Source: Adineta ricciae
Taxonomy: Eukaryota > Rotifera > Eurotatoria > Adinetida > Adinetidae
Length of the DNA: 64,000 nt
NCBI GenBank assembly: GCA_905250025.1
Contig: CAJNOJ010000222.1
Span: forward strand, 109,690-173,689
Direction: 5' to 3'
This document shows positions 11,666 through 23,556 of the stretch, piece after piece (position 1 is the stretch's first letter; each line of letters begins with the position of its first letter). The notes beneath the pieces are model-generated. The model searched no databases and was not told the DNA's origin. It worked only from the letters and a program-made list of their open reading frames with translations. A program made the translations under genes and the position numbers.

Positions 11666-12652
11666 TTATTGCAAATGCTCTTTATAGTTCACGAGGAATG
11701 CAACGCTTTCCCTACTAGACAATGACACCGTAAATTTAGGACGTCGAAACTGATCGATTACATATGGAATCAATGGAAATGTTTGACGAATAGTCTGGAA
11801 CTCATTAAAATTGACACCATATTTTGTTCGAGTATATATATCAAGGTATCGTAGATGCTTCCATGAGGATAAAAACTGAAGCCAATTTGCATTGTTGAGA
11901 AATGATCGATCATGTACAGCTGTATCACAGTCTAATCTTACATGTTCAACATTCTGAGTTGATTGTGCCAGCAAATATAACTGTTCAAATTCAATCGAGT
12001 TAATTGTCAATATCAACGTGGAGAGGTCATTCAGATTAGCAATAGGGTCATGTTGAATCTTCGAATGAGCTCGACTACTAGTTACAAACCCACTGAAATA
12101 TCGAATAGATGGAATATATCGAAGAATATTTGAATAGAGATAGGCAAATGATAGGCAACACTTCGATTCCATCTCGAAATATTCGATTGTAGAAACTAAC
12201 TTGTCGTTTTTGTTGTCATAATTTACGGGAGTGACTGTAACTCGACCAGAACATTGTAACGAATTCTTTATTTGACAATATTTTAGTTGCGGAATTCTAA
12301 AAATAAAGTCAATAATGGATGTGATACTTACATTTGTGGCGTATTTGAATACAGTTAAAGAACGAAGCGTTACAAATTGCTTGGGATCCACTGTTCGTAT
12401 CAAATCGTAATCATAACATTTCAGAGATCTGAGTTGTTCCAAGCAAATAGCTGATAAAATTATGTCGAGATTGTTTAGATCATTTATCAATGAACAATGT
12501 AATAATAAATGATAATCAGTTAACAGTCGATTGAAATAGACATTTAAATTATAAAATGAGTCGAGTAATTCATTAACATTTAAATATTCAAATATGGAAA
12601 TATGTATTTCGCTGCTCAAGTCTTCGAATGCAGTTGTTTTCGTTTGCGTCAT
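11666..12652 (-). CDS. F-box protein with leucine-rich C-terminal region
   Basis: Single exon, 328 residues from ATG 12652 (MTQTKTTAFEDLSSE). Residues of about 8-45 match an F-box: FEDLSSEIHISIFEYLN followed by a short helix pair ending in YFNRLLTDY. F-boxes bind Skp1 and recruit substrates to SCF ubiquitin ligases. The remainder is Leu/Ile-rich with spaced segments such as LRSLTVFKYA and LSTLILTIN, suggesting degenerate leucine-rich repeats for substrate binding. The frame is open for 40 more codons upstream, but block 2 aligns from this Met (MAQTKTT), so I chose it. This kind of F-box protein is common in bdelloids (family knowledge). The substrate is unknown. Confidence 0.75.
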   Translation of the reverse strand: MTQTKTTAFEDLSSEIHISIFEYLNVNELLDSFYNLNVYFNRLLTDYHLLLHCSLINDLNNLDIILSAICLEQLRSLKCYDYDLIRTVDPKQFVTLRSLTVFKYATNVSITSIIDFIFRIPQLKYCQIKNSLQCSGRVTVTPVNYDNKNDKLVSTIEYFEMESKCCLSFAYLYSNILRYIPSIRYFSGFVTSSRAHSKIQHDPIANLNDLSTLILTINSIEFEQLYLLAQSTQNVEHVRLDCDTAVHDRSFLNNANWLQFLSSWKHLRYLDIYTRTKYGVNFNEFQTIRQTFPLIPYVIDQFRRPKFTVSLSSRESVAFLVNYKEHLQ

Positions 12653-12929
12653 AGGATGAGAGCAACCTTCTTCTGTGACTACACAAATATACTCGTCATT
12701 TATTATTCTTTGACGGGCTTGATAAGAAAAAAAAACCGATGTTGATTGTTCTTCTTTCTCTCTGCTTTTCACATTTTGTGTGCGAAAAACCGGTTACATG
12801 TGTTTGCAAGCATACTCGCAAGCTATTGCGAAAGACACCTGAACTCTTTATTGCAGAAGCAGTGAAAAAAAAACAAATGAGTTAGATATAGAAATTTTAC
12901 GCAATTCCTGAGTAAAATCTACGGGTCAT

Positions 12930-13400
12930 TTATGAAGCAGCAGCACCACCGGACACGAGACAAGTGGACAGTCCTAAGATGACATCGAGTGTAATGAATG
13001 TGCCTCGAGTGACCTCAGCTAATTGCGGATGACAATAAGTTGAAAGAGTTGCATTTTCATACTGCATAATATTCATTGAATTCGATGCAGAAAATCTTGC
13101 ATAATTACTGTATATTGTCCAAACTAAGAAGAATAAAGCAAGAATTGTCACAAGAATTATCAAACAGGTAATTAACTTTTTCCATTTGAGTTTACAAAAA
13201 AGAAATATCATTGGAACTGCAAGAAATAGTAACATTCCAGTTGAACCAGACACTAAGTTAAGCCATGGAAACATTGGTTGAACAGGACATTTATTAAAAT
13301 GCATTGCTCCCATAACAAGTTGGATAATAAAAAGAGTTAGAAATCCAAGTGAGAGCATTACTGCAATGGTGATCATCACGATGGTCGAATAGGAATACAT
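12930..13400 (-). CDS. Four-transmembrane protein of unknown family
   Basis: 156 residues, single exon. Four hydrophobic segments lie at about residues 7-31, 44-68, 75-97 and 132-152. Between TM3 and TM4 is a loop with NATLSTYC that could be glycosylated if extracellular. The layout resembles MARVEL, claudin or tetraspan proteins, but I do not see the claudin W-GLW-C-C or tetraspanin CCG signatures, so no family is assigned. The block 2 copy is nearly identical, with mostly conservative changes. Confidence 0.65.
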   Translation of the reverse strand: MYSYSTIVMITIAVMLSLGFLTLFIIQLVMGAMHFNKCPVQPMFPWLNLVSGSTGMLLFLAVPMIFLFCKLKWKKLITCLIILVTILALFFLVWTIYSNYARFSASNSMNIMQYENATLSTYCHPQLAEVTRGTFITLDVILGLSTCLVSGGAAAS

Positions 13401-14121
13401 GATTGTATTGAAATTAAACTTTGAATGTGCGTCGACCTTTTCTAGTAAAACGTATTTTTATATTGATTGTCATAAAATGTTCTTTGGTTTTTTCCTAGGA
13501 AAAAGCGTTGGAGTAAATTAGTCATTTAAGTTTTACAGCTATGATTCAATTCGATCGAACGATGAGTTTCTCCAACTATTTGCTGTCTTACGTTGAAAAC
13601 ATCATGAATACAACAAGTAACAGAGCGAACATCACATATCCGTTTTCAATCATATCATGACGAAAGTATTGCATGAAGGTGAAGCCTCTGCTACTCATCA
13701 TGAACTTCCACACTAACGTTTTGTTGACAGAAATTGACTTTACATCAAAATTGCGCGTGTTTAATTGTAGTTATATAAAGTCAATAGTATGATGTATTTT
13801 GGAATACAGCATTACTGATACAGAGCTTCTTCCGAGCACTTCAACTTGCGATACTATGCGAATATGAATTCAATAAATCTAGGTTTGCTATAGCATGGAA
13901 ATGTTCATTCAAAATATAAATGTAATTATAACTGCGGAGAATGCACAATTGATACATTTGATTGTTTGGCAATGAGCGCCATCTTTCGATGAAATTTGTT
14001 TATAGGCAGTTGACAAAAACCAGTTGTAATGCGATTGATTTTTTCTAACTATCTAACGCGTGCGCTAATATGAATGCATCTACGATACAAATTTATCTGA
14101 CATAAAGTAGAACGACGGCCT
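13401..14121. other. Divergent intergenic region upstream of the ART-NACHT-HEAT gene
   Basis: 720 bp between a - strand and a + strand gene, so it should hold both promoters. No TATA or other element can be called with confidence. Block 2 differs by small indels, including loss of about 15 bp near 34503. Confidence 0.45.
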
Positions 14122-17100
14122 ATGATGGGTAGTCGTTATGTAGACAATGCTTCGGAGTTCGAAAGCATCAATCGAAACCCAATATTTGAGTATGAAGATT
14201 TACCACTCCAGTCTATAGAAGAAACATTACAATGTATTATATCTGACATTCCTTGCATCATGGATTACGTCAAAACAGCTAAGAATAAATGCAATCGTGC
14301 TTCAAACATACTAACACTTGATGAATCCGCAGCCATCTATCTCTATTCAATGTCATCACCAGTTTATAATCAGCTCAACAGTACTCTTCGAGCTCACGAT
14401 CGTACAACATCAAAACTATGGTTTCCTTTCCTAAAACTCCTCACAACGGCTCTCAAAAGATTACCTTCAATCGAGACTACTGTTTGGCGAGGAGTCAGTT
14501 ATGATGATACTTTGGCATTCGTTGAAAATGATGTACAATATTGGTGGAGTGTAAACTCATGTTCTAAGGCGCCTAATATTGTCAAACCATTCTTGGGAGA
14601 AAAGGGTACTATATTTGCTATTGATGTCATCAATGGCAAAGACATTTCAACGTTTGCCGCAAATTGCGAAGAACTAGAAGTTATTCTTATGCCCGGATCT
14701 CGTGTACGCCGCAAAAATGAATCACTTTGTCTGTCCGATCATATCATTCTTCACTTGGAAGAAATAAGTTCTGACAAGTAAATCAACACTTAACTTCTTT
14801 GAACATTATTAACAGTATTTTTTAGTGACACACAATTAGGATCGAACTATTTGTTTGATATAGTGAAGCAAAATTATCTGTACAACAGTCGCATCGAACG
14901 TTTGATAAATCCGACCAAATCGTTTCCGATCGAACAAAGTTACATCAATTTATCAGTAGTTACTTCTCAAGAACAACACAAACGAGAACAAAAATTGCGC
15001 GGCGCTGCATACAGTGACCACATGTTAAGTTCTTATGAAGAAATCTATGGTACGAAGAGTCCAATAGATATCCAAAATATTTTTCAATCTTGTGAGAAAG
15101 ACATGAATCAAGTTCTTGTATTTGGTCGAGCGGGTATCGGAAAATCAACATTCTGCCGTTACGTCACTTATCAATGGGCAAAAGGTGCATATTGGCCACA
15201 GTATGACTTACTTGCTCTGATTCCATTGCGTCGTTTGACCGCCAATCGTTATCCTCCAATGACATCTGGTCAGAATTATTCTCTTATTGACGTGTTGAAA
15301 AAAGAAGTATTCTCATGTGAACTTTCCGAAAGAGAAAATGCTTTGTTAGAAAAACAATTCGATGTTAAGAATATCCTTTGGGTGTTAGACGGCTACGATG
15401 AAATCATACAAAATGAACCAGGACATTTAGAAGAGTTGTTGGAGAAGTTACTTAAAACTCCTCATCATATTGTTACATCGCGTCCGTATTTAAATACTTT
15501 ATCATATCATGCACAAATGGAAATCACTGGTTTCACAGATGAAAATATTGGTCAATACATACAACAATTTTTCGATCAAATGAAAAACGAAGTCGAGGAT
15601 GCGACAGTCAAACATCAAACTTTAATGAAATTTTTGAAATCAAATCCTAGCATATGGGGTGTCGCTCATATTCCAGTCAATTTGGAATTGATTTGTAGTC
15701 TCTGTAGCAATCAAGATTGGTCAAAGACAGAACATCTATCGATAACAACATTGTATAGCATGATAACAGAATGGCTATGTCGTCGCTACTTAAAAACATC
15801 GAATGACAAGATTTCTCAATTGCCCGACCATGAGCTTTACCAATGTTGTAGAGGTGAGCTGAAATTTTTGGAAAGACTCGCTTTTACTGCAATGGAAAAC
15901 AATACAATCATTATCCGACCTACTCTACTAAAAAGAACTTTAAGAGATACCAATATTATCACTCAAGATCATCCACACATTCTTAATATTGGCATTCTCA
16001 AAAGCTTTGCCAAAGAAGGGGTCGGCACTCAAATTGAAATGAATAAAGAATACTATTTCGTTCATCTCAGCTTTCAAGAATACTTTGCAGCACGCTATTG
16101 GACAAATACTCTCAGTGAATCGTCAGCAGAGAATGTCCTTGAATTCGTTCAGCGTCATAAGTATAACCAACGATATGCATTGGTATTTACTTTTATGGCT
16201 GGTTTACTGAGTGAAAACGATGAAATGACACTTTTGAATACCTTTTGGAATCGGATTCTACAAGAGCCATTGGATTTAGTGGGATTACGACACATCGAGC
16301 TTATTGTCATTTGTCTTGGAGAAATATCTTCAAATTCTAACTTTCCTCGACGACACGATTTCCTCTTGCCGATAGCCGCGTACATGCAGCATAATCTGTT
16401 GGCGAAAAACCAAATTATCCTACAGCATCTGGCACACGTATTACGTAAAGCCCCCTTTGTGATATGTGAAGAGATAATGATCACTACGCTGATCGCTTTA
16501 CTCCAAAGGAACGAAGCAGATGTCAAAACAGAAGTATTACAATTTATATGTTCATTGAACGTGTCCAATATACCGAGTCGTCTTAGCAATTCCATAAATG
16601 CTTTACTAACTGATAACAGTGACGAAGTTAAAATCTATGCATGTGACACTATTGGAATACTTGGTGAACAATCAGCAACGTTGGAGATACTAAACAGATT
16701 AGTAAATTTACTAGATGATAAGAACGACAGGGTCAGACGAAGTGCGTGCTATTCTTTGGGACGAATGGGTGAAAAAGTAGGGACAGCAGAGTTTGTTAGT
16801 AAAATATTACATACAGTAGGAAATGAAAGTTGTAGTATTCATTTAGATAGTTTCTCTATTCTTATCACTATGCCGGAAAAAGTGATTACAGAGGAAATAG
16901 TTAACTTACTGGTAAATGCACTTAACAATGAAAACGATTTTATTAGGAGCCATGCGTATGACATTTTGATGAAGATATCTAATCAGTTAGTAGCAACTGA
17001 AATGATTAGTAGATTGACGACTTTATTAGAAGATAGACGTGATGATGTCGTACTGCATGCTTGCACACTTCTTGATAAGATCGGTGAAAAGGCAGGTGTA

Positions 17101-18789
17101 CCTGATGTAATCAATAAATTAATGACGAAAGCATTGAAACATGAGAGCTTCCTAATCAGAGTGCTGGCATGCTCCACTCTGAGCCAAATAAGTCAAGGAA
17201 TACTTCCGAGTGAGACCCTATCCATGGTGTTGGCTGCATTAAAGGAGAAGAGAATGACCTTGAAAGAGAATGCGTTCTATGTTCTCGCACACATGGGTCA
17301 GAATGCAGCGACAGCTGAAACAATCAATGAATTAAAGAAGGCAACTAAGCATGAGAACGAATATATTAGAGCAAGCGCGTGCAACGCTTTCATGCATATG
17401 AAAGAAAGCGTACCAATAATCGAAATAAACAGTATATTAATGAATGCATTAGATGATGAGAAAGAATGCGTTAGAGCTAGTGCATGTAAAGCTGCCGAGA
17501 AAGTACTGGCAAGACAAGAAACTAGTGAGCTGCTGATGAAACTAAAGGGTGCGCTTAACGATGAAAGTTTTACTGTTAAGCTTGCAGCGTTTGATACTCT
17601 TTGCACAGCTGGAGAGATAACAGCGGCAACTGAGATAATCGATGCGTTGATAAACCTGTTAGAAGACAAAAATGAACATATCAGAAGAGATGCCCACCAA
17701 GCTATTGTCAAAATCAGTGTAAAAGCGACAACGACTGAAGTGATCGACAAACTAGTGAAGTTACTAGAACATAGGGACGCACAGGTTAGAGGGTCGATGT
17801 GTCACGCTCTTGAAGGTATGTGTGAGAAAGTGGCAACTAATGAAGTGATTGAAAAAGTTGTAGGATTATTAAAAGATCCAGATACAAATGTTAGAGCAAG
17901 CGCATGCACTACATTGTGTCTCTGGAGTCGATTAATACCGATATCATGGGTGGCTGACGATTTCATCCATGTATTAGGAGATGAAGATGAACATGTCAGG
18001 CACTTAGCATGCATTGCCATGCAGAATATCTGTGAGCAAGAAACCACATTTGAAGTGATTCCGAAGCTGGTTAATGTACTGGAAGATGAAAATATGCATG
18101 TTAGAGATTCAGCATATTTTCTTCTCGGTTGCATGCGAGAAAAAGTCGCAACGACTGAAGTGATTGCCAAACTTGTAAATGCGCTCAATGATGAAAATCG
18201 TCATATAAGAAGTAGAGCATGCCAGGCTCTTTTTCAAGTAAATGAAAAGATCCTGGTGACCAAAGGTATTGAAACGATAGCGAATGCGCTGATTGATGAT
18301 GACATTCAAGTGAGAGCCAATATGTGTTTTCTTCTTCGGCAGTTAAAGGAACAACTACCAAGCGTATCGATTAGTAGATTGATTGTTCCGCTTAATGGAG
18401 ATGATCGTCATGTTTCACATGATGTTGCAGAATTTATTGGAAAAAATTTAAACTCTTCCGAGATTATTTCCGAACTAGGTTCGAGTAAAATTTTAGAACT
18501 TTGTGAGTCGAAATTCGCTTCCATTTGTTTAAAAAATGTGTCTGAGGAGCAGTTAATCCAACAATTTATAGCTGAGGACAATGATTGTTGGTATCGTGCA
18601 ATAACAAACTTGGCATTAGTAAGAGAAACTGCTATCGTAGATAAAAATGATACCATCGTAGTATACGGCAGAAAAGGACCACTGGAATTGCCTATTTCGT
18701 CATCCAGACATGACAAACTAGTTGAAGCTTTTAAGGATCAAAGAGAAAAACTGCATCTATTTTATCCTTGTAATTCTCTTAGTAAATGA
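14122..18789 (+). CDS. ART-NACHT-HEAT fusion protein (NLR-like STAND NTPase with ADP-ribosyltransferase)
   Basis: Two exons, 14122-14777 and 14826-18789, joined by a 48 bp intron (donor AAGTAAAT, acceptor TTTTTTAG) in matching phase, give 1539 residues. Exon 1 is an ART domain with the R-S-E signature: R123 in VWRGV, S146-C-S148 in VNSCS, and E184-L-E186 in EELEVIL. Exon 2 starts with a linker, then a NACHT NTPase: Walker A GRAGIGKST at 319-327, Walker B ILWVLDGYDE at about 402-411, and a VTSRP sensor motif. From about residue 740 to 1420 there are many HEAT repeats with the core NEVIxKLVxLLxDxxxxVRxxACxAL. Block 2 begins at the second ATG (14125), so either Met may be the start. By analogy with NLRs, the HEAT array would sense, NACHT oligomerise and ART act; this is inference. 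Confidence 0.85.
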
Positions 18790-20205
18790 TAACTGTATCA
18801 AGAAAGTATGAATATCGTTTAGTAGAATTAGTGACAGATGATGTTTGTTTGTTTATTGTATGTTTTTCTATAAATATTAAAGTAAAAGCTTTTCTTAACT
18901 AACAAGGGACACTCTAAGAAGGCAATTGTGCATAATTCACAATACTCATATTCGTGTACCCACCCTCAAGTCGATTTCTTTTCGACCTACGAAAAGATAT
19001 CATTCTCCTCTGATTCAGATTTTGTAAAGCATCACTTTCGTTTGGCTTATTTAAACAATAAAAGCATGATATTTTCTTCTATGAAGTATAATGAAGCGGT
19101 GACTTCATTGACATTCACTTTCATCCATTAATCATGAAAACCTTGAAATTCGACTCGTATTATAGAAAAGGATCGTTTTTAACAATTACAAATCGGCATA
19201 CTGTCACAGTTTTGGTTCTCGTTCATATGTTGTTATCGATAGTTATGAGTGTGCTAATGAGATATTGTTGTAAAAAGATCATTGAATAACTATCTTATCT
19301 ATAATGAATGTTGAAATCTCTATGTGTCGAAAAATCGGCTCGCAAAGTTCATAACAAATATAATGCAAACTTACATATCCCGTTTTTTCTCTTCACGCTT
19401 GCTTCAATCTTATAAGAATAAAAATATGATGTTAAATTAGTAACGATTATTACTTAGCATATTTTCATCACAATTTACAAGAGCTGGATTTTAATGTTTC
19501 TAAATATCTCTTCTACACCTTTATTTACACCTCCGCTTTTTTTATAGTTTTGATACTGTTAAACTGTGTCGTCTTCTTTAAATTTTCATATCGCTCTACT
19601 TTTCAACAGGCAAACAGAAAAGATTCTTTTTCTGATTACCTATCAGAATGCTCTTTTCTCAACTTGAAGTTAAGATCTCTTACATTTCAATTTTCTACTC
19701 ATTACTTGAAAATTTGTTTACTTAGGGTAATTACTTTTACCTTAAGATAAAAAAAAGCATTCGAATTCAAAATATTAACTCACAGTGCTGATTCAATTTA
19801 AACTTTTTATTTCGCTTAATCGAAAGATTTTGTCATCGAATGAATAGAACGGTTTGCGGCAGTTCGACAATTATACAACGTAATGATGAATCACACTTTT
19901 GGAGAGCAAAAATTAATATATCATGAAGATACCTCTACCGCTATTTTTAATTGAGTTTTGCCAAATTACACGCTAATTAGAATTTCTTTCTGCAAAGAAT
20001 TAAAAAGTCAAGCGACTGCTCCATAATACACAATAGATGTTGCCTAGAGTGTATAGCTCACTCGCATAACTCACAGGCAGTTAAACTATAGGCCAATCTT
20101 ATTTTCATTTATTCGTATCCTTACGTTCGCTACTATTGTTGTTAAAACATTTCGTGTATGGAGGGTTCTTCAAGATTTGATTTGGCTTAAGTAACAACAA
20201 TATAA
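18790..20205. other. Intergenic between the NACHT gene and the multi-unit membrane gene
   Basis: AT-rich 1.4 kb with no convincing gene. About 107 bp around 19818-19924 is missing in block 2, and block 2 instead has a 92 bp extra segment at 39389-39480. Confidence 0.5.
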
Positions 20206-20762
20206 ATGACCATTAAAAGTCTCTTTTTTTGGCTACTGGAGCATATTTACCATTACAATATTTTCATACCCGATGAAAATGATTACGATGATGATGATAA
20301 TGACGATGCAGCGAAAGATCCTGCAATCATCCTTAAACATCAATTATATTCCACTCGATTGTACATTCCTCTACTTATCAGTAAGCGTGAAATACATTGT
20401 GATTCGTTTGAATATCAATTTTTTCTGTCAATCCCCTAGCAATCTTGTATATTCTGATTTTAATTGCTGTGATCAGTCCACAAGATCGATCGATTACAGT
20501 CTCGAACATTACTCCAACACTTTTCAATCAGCTCTCTCTCGAACATGCGGACACACTGTCTTGTCCATGCTCAAATATTGCTATGCCATACAAAGCATTT
20601 GTATCGCATATAATCTACTTTCATCCGGTGTGTTCGAGTGTATATGTGAGCAAAGAATGGATACAAGCACTTTATCTCACCTATGCCAGTTCGTTGTTGG
20701 TGAATGATTTTCGAACAACTGCTAAATCTCAAGTAAGTCAGCATTATTGAAAGCAAATGATT
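20206..20762 (+). CDS. 5' exons of the multi-unit membrane gene (block 1 copy, cut by N)
   Basis: Exon 20206-20380 encodes a cytoplasmic N-terminus with an Asp-rich run (NDYDDDDNDDAA) and the start of a TM helix. Exon 20440-20732 completes the helix and enters the first ectodomain (CPCSNIAMPYKAF). The donor GTAAGT at 20733 is followed by intron sequence that ends at the N at 20763. It is the counterpart of 40231-40759. Confidence 0.65.
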
Positions 20763-20763
20763 N
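20763..20763. other. Single-N contig joint
   Basis: The sequence to the left breaks off inside an intron. The sequence to the right jumps back to the equivalent of base 285. It marks an assembly joint, not a biological junction. Confidence 0.9.
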
Positions 20764-20843
20764 ATCGCATCAAAAGTCAACGTCGGCAAGGAAATCGGTT
20801 GAAAAAAGAAGTAAACAAGTGCAACTAACACTTTTATTTGAAA

Positions 20844-21424
20844 TCATGAAGGAGAAAAACATAACGTCATCATTCCATATCCTTTACATCCAACACCTGC
20901 TGTGGTAAACCAAGCACCTTCGATAGCCACAATGAATTTTCCCGTTCCAGTTTTGATGCTCAACAGTGACATCTTGATCAAGATCATAGCGACTGAAAAT
21001 CGAACCTGTTGTATGATCACTCGTTGGAATAATTCGACCATCCATTGGATAGACATCAAATGACCAAGTACAACCTTCATTCGGTGGATAGATCCTTATC
21101 TTTAGAGATATTATCGTTTGTGGAACAAGTAAACTTGCATCGATTCGATGGTGCGATATATTCGACAGATTGGTTTATGCATGAATTCAAAGAAATTCCT
21201 GTGATACTCGTCGAATGAGTATATGGAGGCGATGGTGTTGACACTTGCTGGTTTCTCGTCGTTGCATAAAGTATTATTATGGTTAATGCTAAGATAAGAG
21301 ATACAACTGCAATAGCAACACTAATTATCATAATGAATTTATTTCGGCATTGCTTTTGTCTTTGGTCGACTGAATCAGTCCAAGATGGAGCAGCGCACGA
21401 AATACTCATATTAGAAAAATTCAT
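20844..21424 (-). CDS. Small single-pass membrane protein (block 2 copy)
   Basis: Same two-frame structure as 365-945. The 115-residue frame from ATG 21424 has one TM helix, and the downstream part is open in shifted frames. Differences from block 1 include both silent and replacement changes in each candidate downstream frame, so substitution pattern does not settle which frame is real. Confidence 0.45.
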
Positions 21425-21959
21425 TCTTTATAAATTATATGTTACTATCGATCAATATGTACTACACATTGAATAGAAGTTAACGAAGCGCATCTTCAAA
21501 TTGGGCGTCACTTTTCTTTTTTAATTTGTACGCTTTACGAGCATAAACAGAATGTTTTTCTCATTTATTTTTCAACCATTCGAATTGTAAAGGAGAATAT
21601 GGCGACAGGAAAGTACTCGTCAATCATTTGCTACAAAAATTAAGGATCAATAAGAAGCTAGTTTCTAGAAGATCTTCGTCGGCGAACTGATATTCATCGA
21701 GGTAATTTCATAGGGAGGACGATGACGGCGAGTGTGCACGACAACACGGAATATCTTGAAGACTAAATTCCGGTGCGCTAAAAGTTGTTAATAGAAGCAA
21801 TATAAATTGAATCTCTCATGGTAATCAACATTCGCATTGGCCAAAAAGACATTATCAATCTGGTTCCAGTTACGAATGATATTCGCAGTAAATAATCATT
21901 TGCAGGAACAGAGTCAGAAAGTGTTCGCAAATCCAGACCAGCTCTATGCTATCATAATT

Positions 21960-23316
21960 AATACGTCAGATTTAACAGAAGGTCTAACTCTCCAGATACT
22001 GTTTGCTTCTAGATAATGAAACTCAGACTGGTGCTCAATTGGCTGCGTGAATACATTCGTTACGACAATCTGTTCATACATGATGAAAATGATGATTGAT
22101 CAACTTCTTCACTACTCTATTGTCAGCGAACACAACTTCGCCAATTACCATTATTGTACCAATAAGTGGATTCGATCCTCGATCAGTGAATCATGGTAAT
22201 ATGATTATGTCGGCGTACAAAACTTACTTCACATTCATCGATCCATGGTCTGATCTCAAGGTGTCTATTGCAATTACAAAAGCAATGATCTATGATAATA
22301 ACTTTTCATGCTAATTGAATATGAATTGCACCACTCAAGCTGGATTTGTTCAACCAAATTCAACCACAATTAGAATTGTTGAATTATCCGATGTTCACTG
22401 ACAACCAGTCGATAGCAATTGACTATAGAGCATACTTCGACCAATTTTTACCTTCTTCATACTCATATAAATACTCTACAGCTGAACTGTCTCGTGGTTG
22501 GACTTTTTGGTGGCTTGACATTTGTGCTCAAATTGATATGCCTTAATATTATGTATTTCTTTCACAAAGTCCATCAATACAAGACTAATCGAACGAAAGC
22601 GGATGAATTGACCTCGTCAATCTCAATGATAATCGTGTAGAGTATCGCCTTAGCAGTGGGTACTGAATGTGCTGAGAATGTTACTACTTATTCACATCCG
22701 CGGCGTCACCAACTTTAGCAAACACGCAAGATACTTTTTTCTGAATTTGAATTGTCATCGGTGTCTTGTTATTGCTGCTAGGGCACAATGTTTGTTCTGA
22801 TTATTTTACTTTGAAAGAATGCGCAGAAATATTGTATATGATGCATAGATGTTTGAGTACGGAGAATAACGTTTCCAAGGAAAATTCTCTTGTAGAATAA
22901 ACAGACATAACGACTCTTGCGACAACTAATGCGATCCTTTCGACTACAGCAGTTGAACACTCTTATTCTCATGCAATTCTAAAACGATTGTAGTCAGTTG
23001 CAGATTGGAAGATTTTGGAGAGAACGTGAACAATCTTATTCTTTTCTCTCCTATAATATGGCACTGGTCGCTGACATTCGGAAATAAGAATGGAAGCTTC
23101 GGCAAAGAAAAAATGACTTGTTCCACTGGAACATTTACTTCACTGACTTCCGTGACGACGGCTGACTTCATTCACGACCGTGCAGTAAATCCTGCCGTTG
23201 CCAATGAACATGCCCTTAGTCTAGGTATTTGGCTTGGTGTCGACAATAGAACTTTTTCTGCCATCGATCATGTTCTCAACAGGGATCCGTACTACTTCAG
23301 CACGACGGCAACATAG
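21960..23316 (+). pseudogene. Decayed [TM-ectodomain-TM]-FG-GAP family member (block 2 copy)
   Basis: Counterpart of 1440-2800. Here the ectodomain piece stays open at 22096-22314, ending DPWSDLKVSIAITKAMIYD and then a stop. The second TM piece is at 22487-22640 and the FG-GAP piece at 23005-23316 (GNKNGSFGKEK, then TTADFIHDRAVN). Stops and frame changes separate the pieces. Confidence 0.7.
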
Positions 23317-23556
23317 TCATTTTATTAAACGCATGTACACATCGTGCGCATCCAGTTTTGAACAAAAGTTATTCATCAATTGATCTTTGATAATCTGATG
23401 CTGAAGATGTACTTGTTAGCAACACTAACACACTAGCGAACGATCTCACAGAATATTGCGTGTCTACTGGTCATTATCAAGTAATTTGGCGGTTTTCATG
23501 AAGCTTGAAGCGATGTGAGGCGTAATTTATTGATGAGATAAAAAGTAAAAGTAAAG

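Larger units (their letters stand above)
285..20762. repeat. Block 1 of a 20 kb direct duplication (probable haplotype arm)
   Basis: Bases 285-20762 recur at 20764-40789 in the same gene order and orientation, with scattered substitutions and small indels. The offset is 20479 at the left end and about 20520 in the middle. It rises by a further 195 or so after the repeated F-box segment at 33175. Block 1 ends at an N inside an intron of the multi-unit membrane gene. Block 2 ends 39 bases further on in the same intron, and a third contig restarts 221 bases earlier. That geometry fits two arms of an assembly bubble placed in series. Confidence 0.85.

Noticed and set aside
16155..18716. Series of - strand frames opposite the HEAT repeats
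   Set aside because: They are antisense shadows of the repeat-coded exon; the + strand frame holds all recognisable motifs.
14851..18789. NACHT-HEAT as a separate gene starting at ATG 14851
   Set aside because: An in-phase 48 bp intron joins it to the ART exon, and the reading is open through the junction in both blocks.
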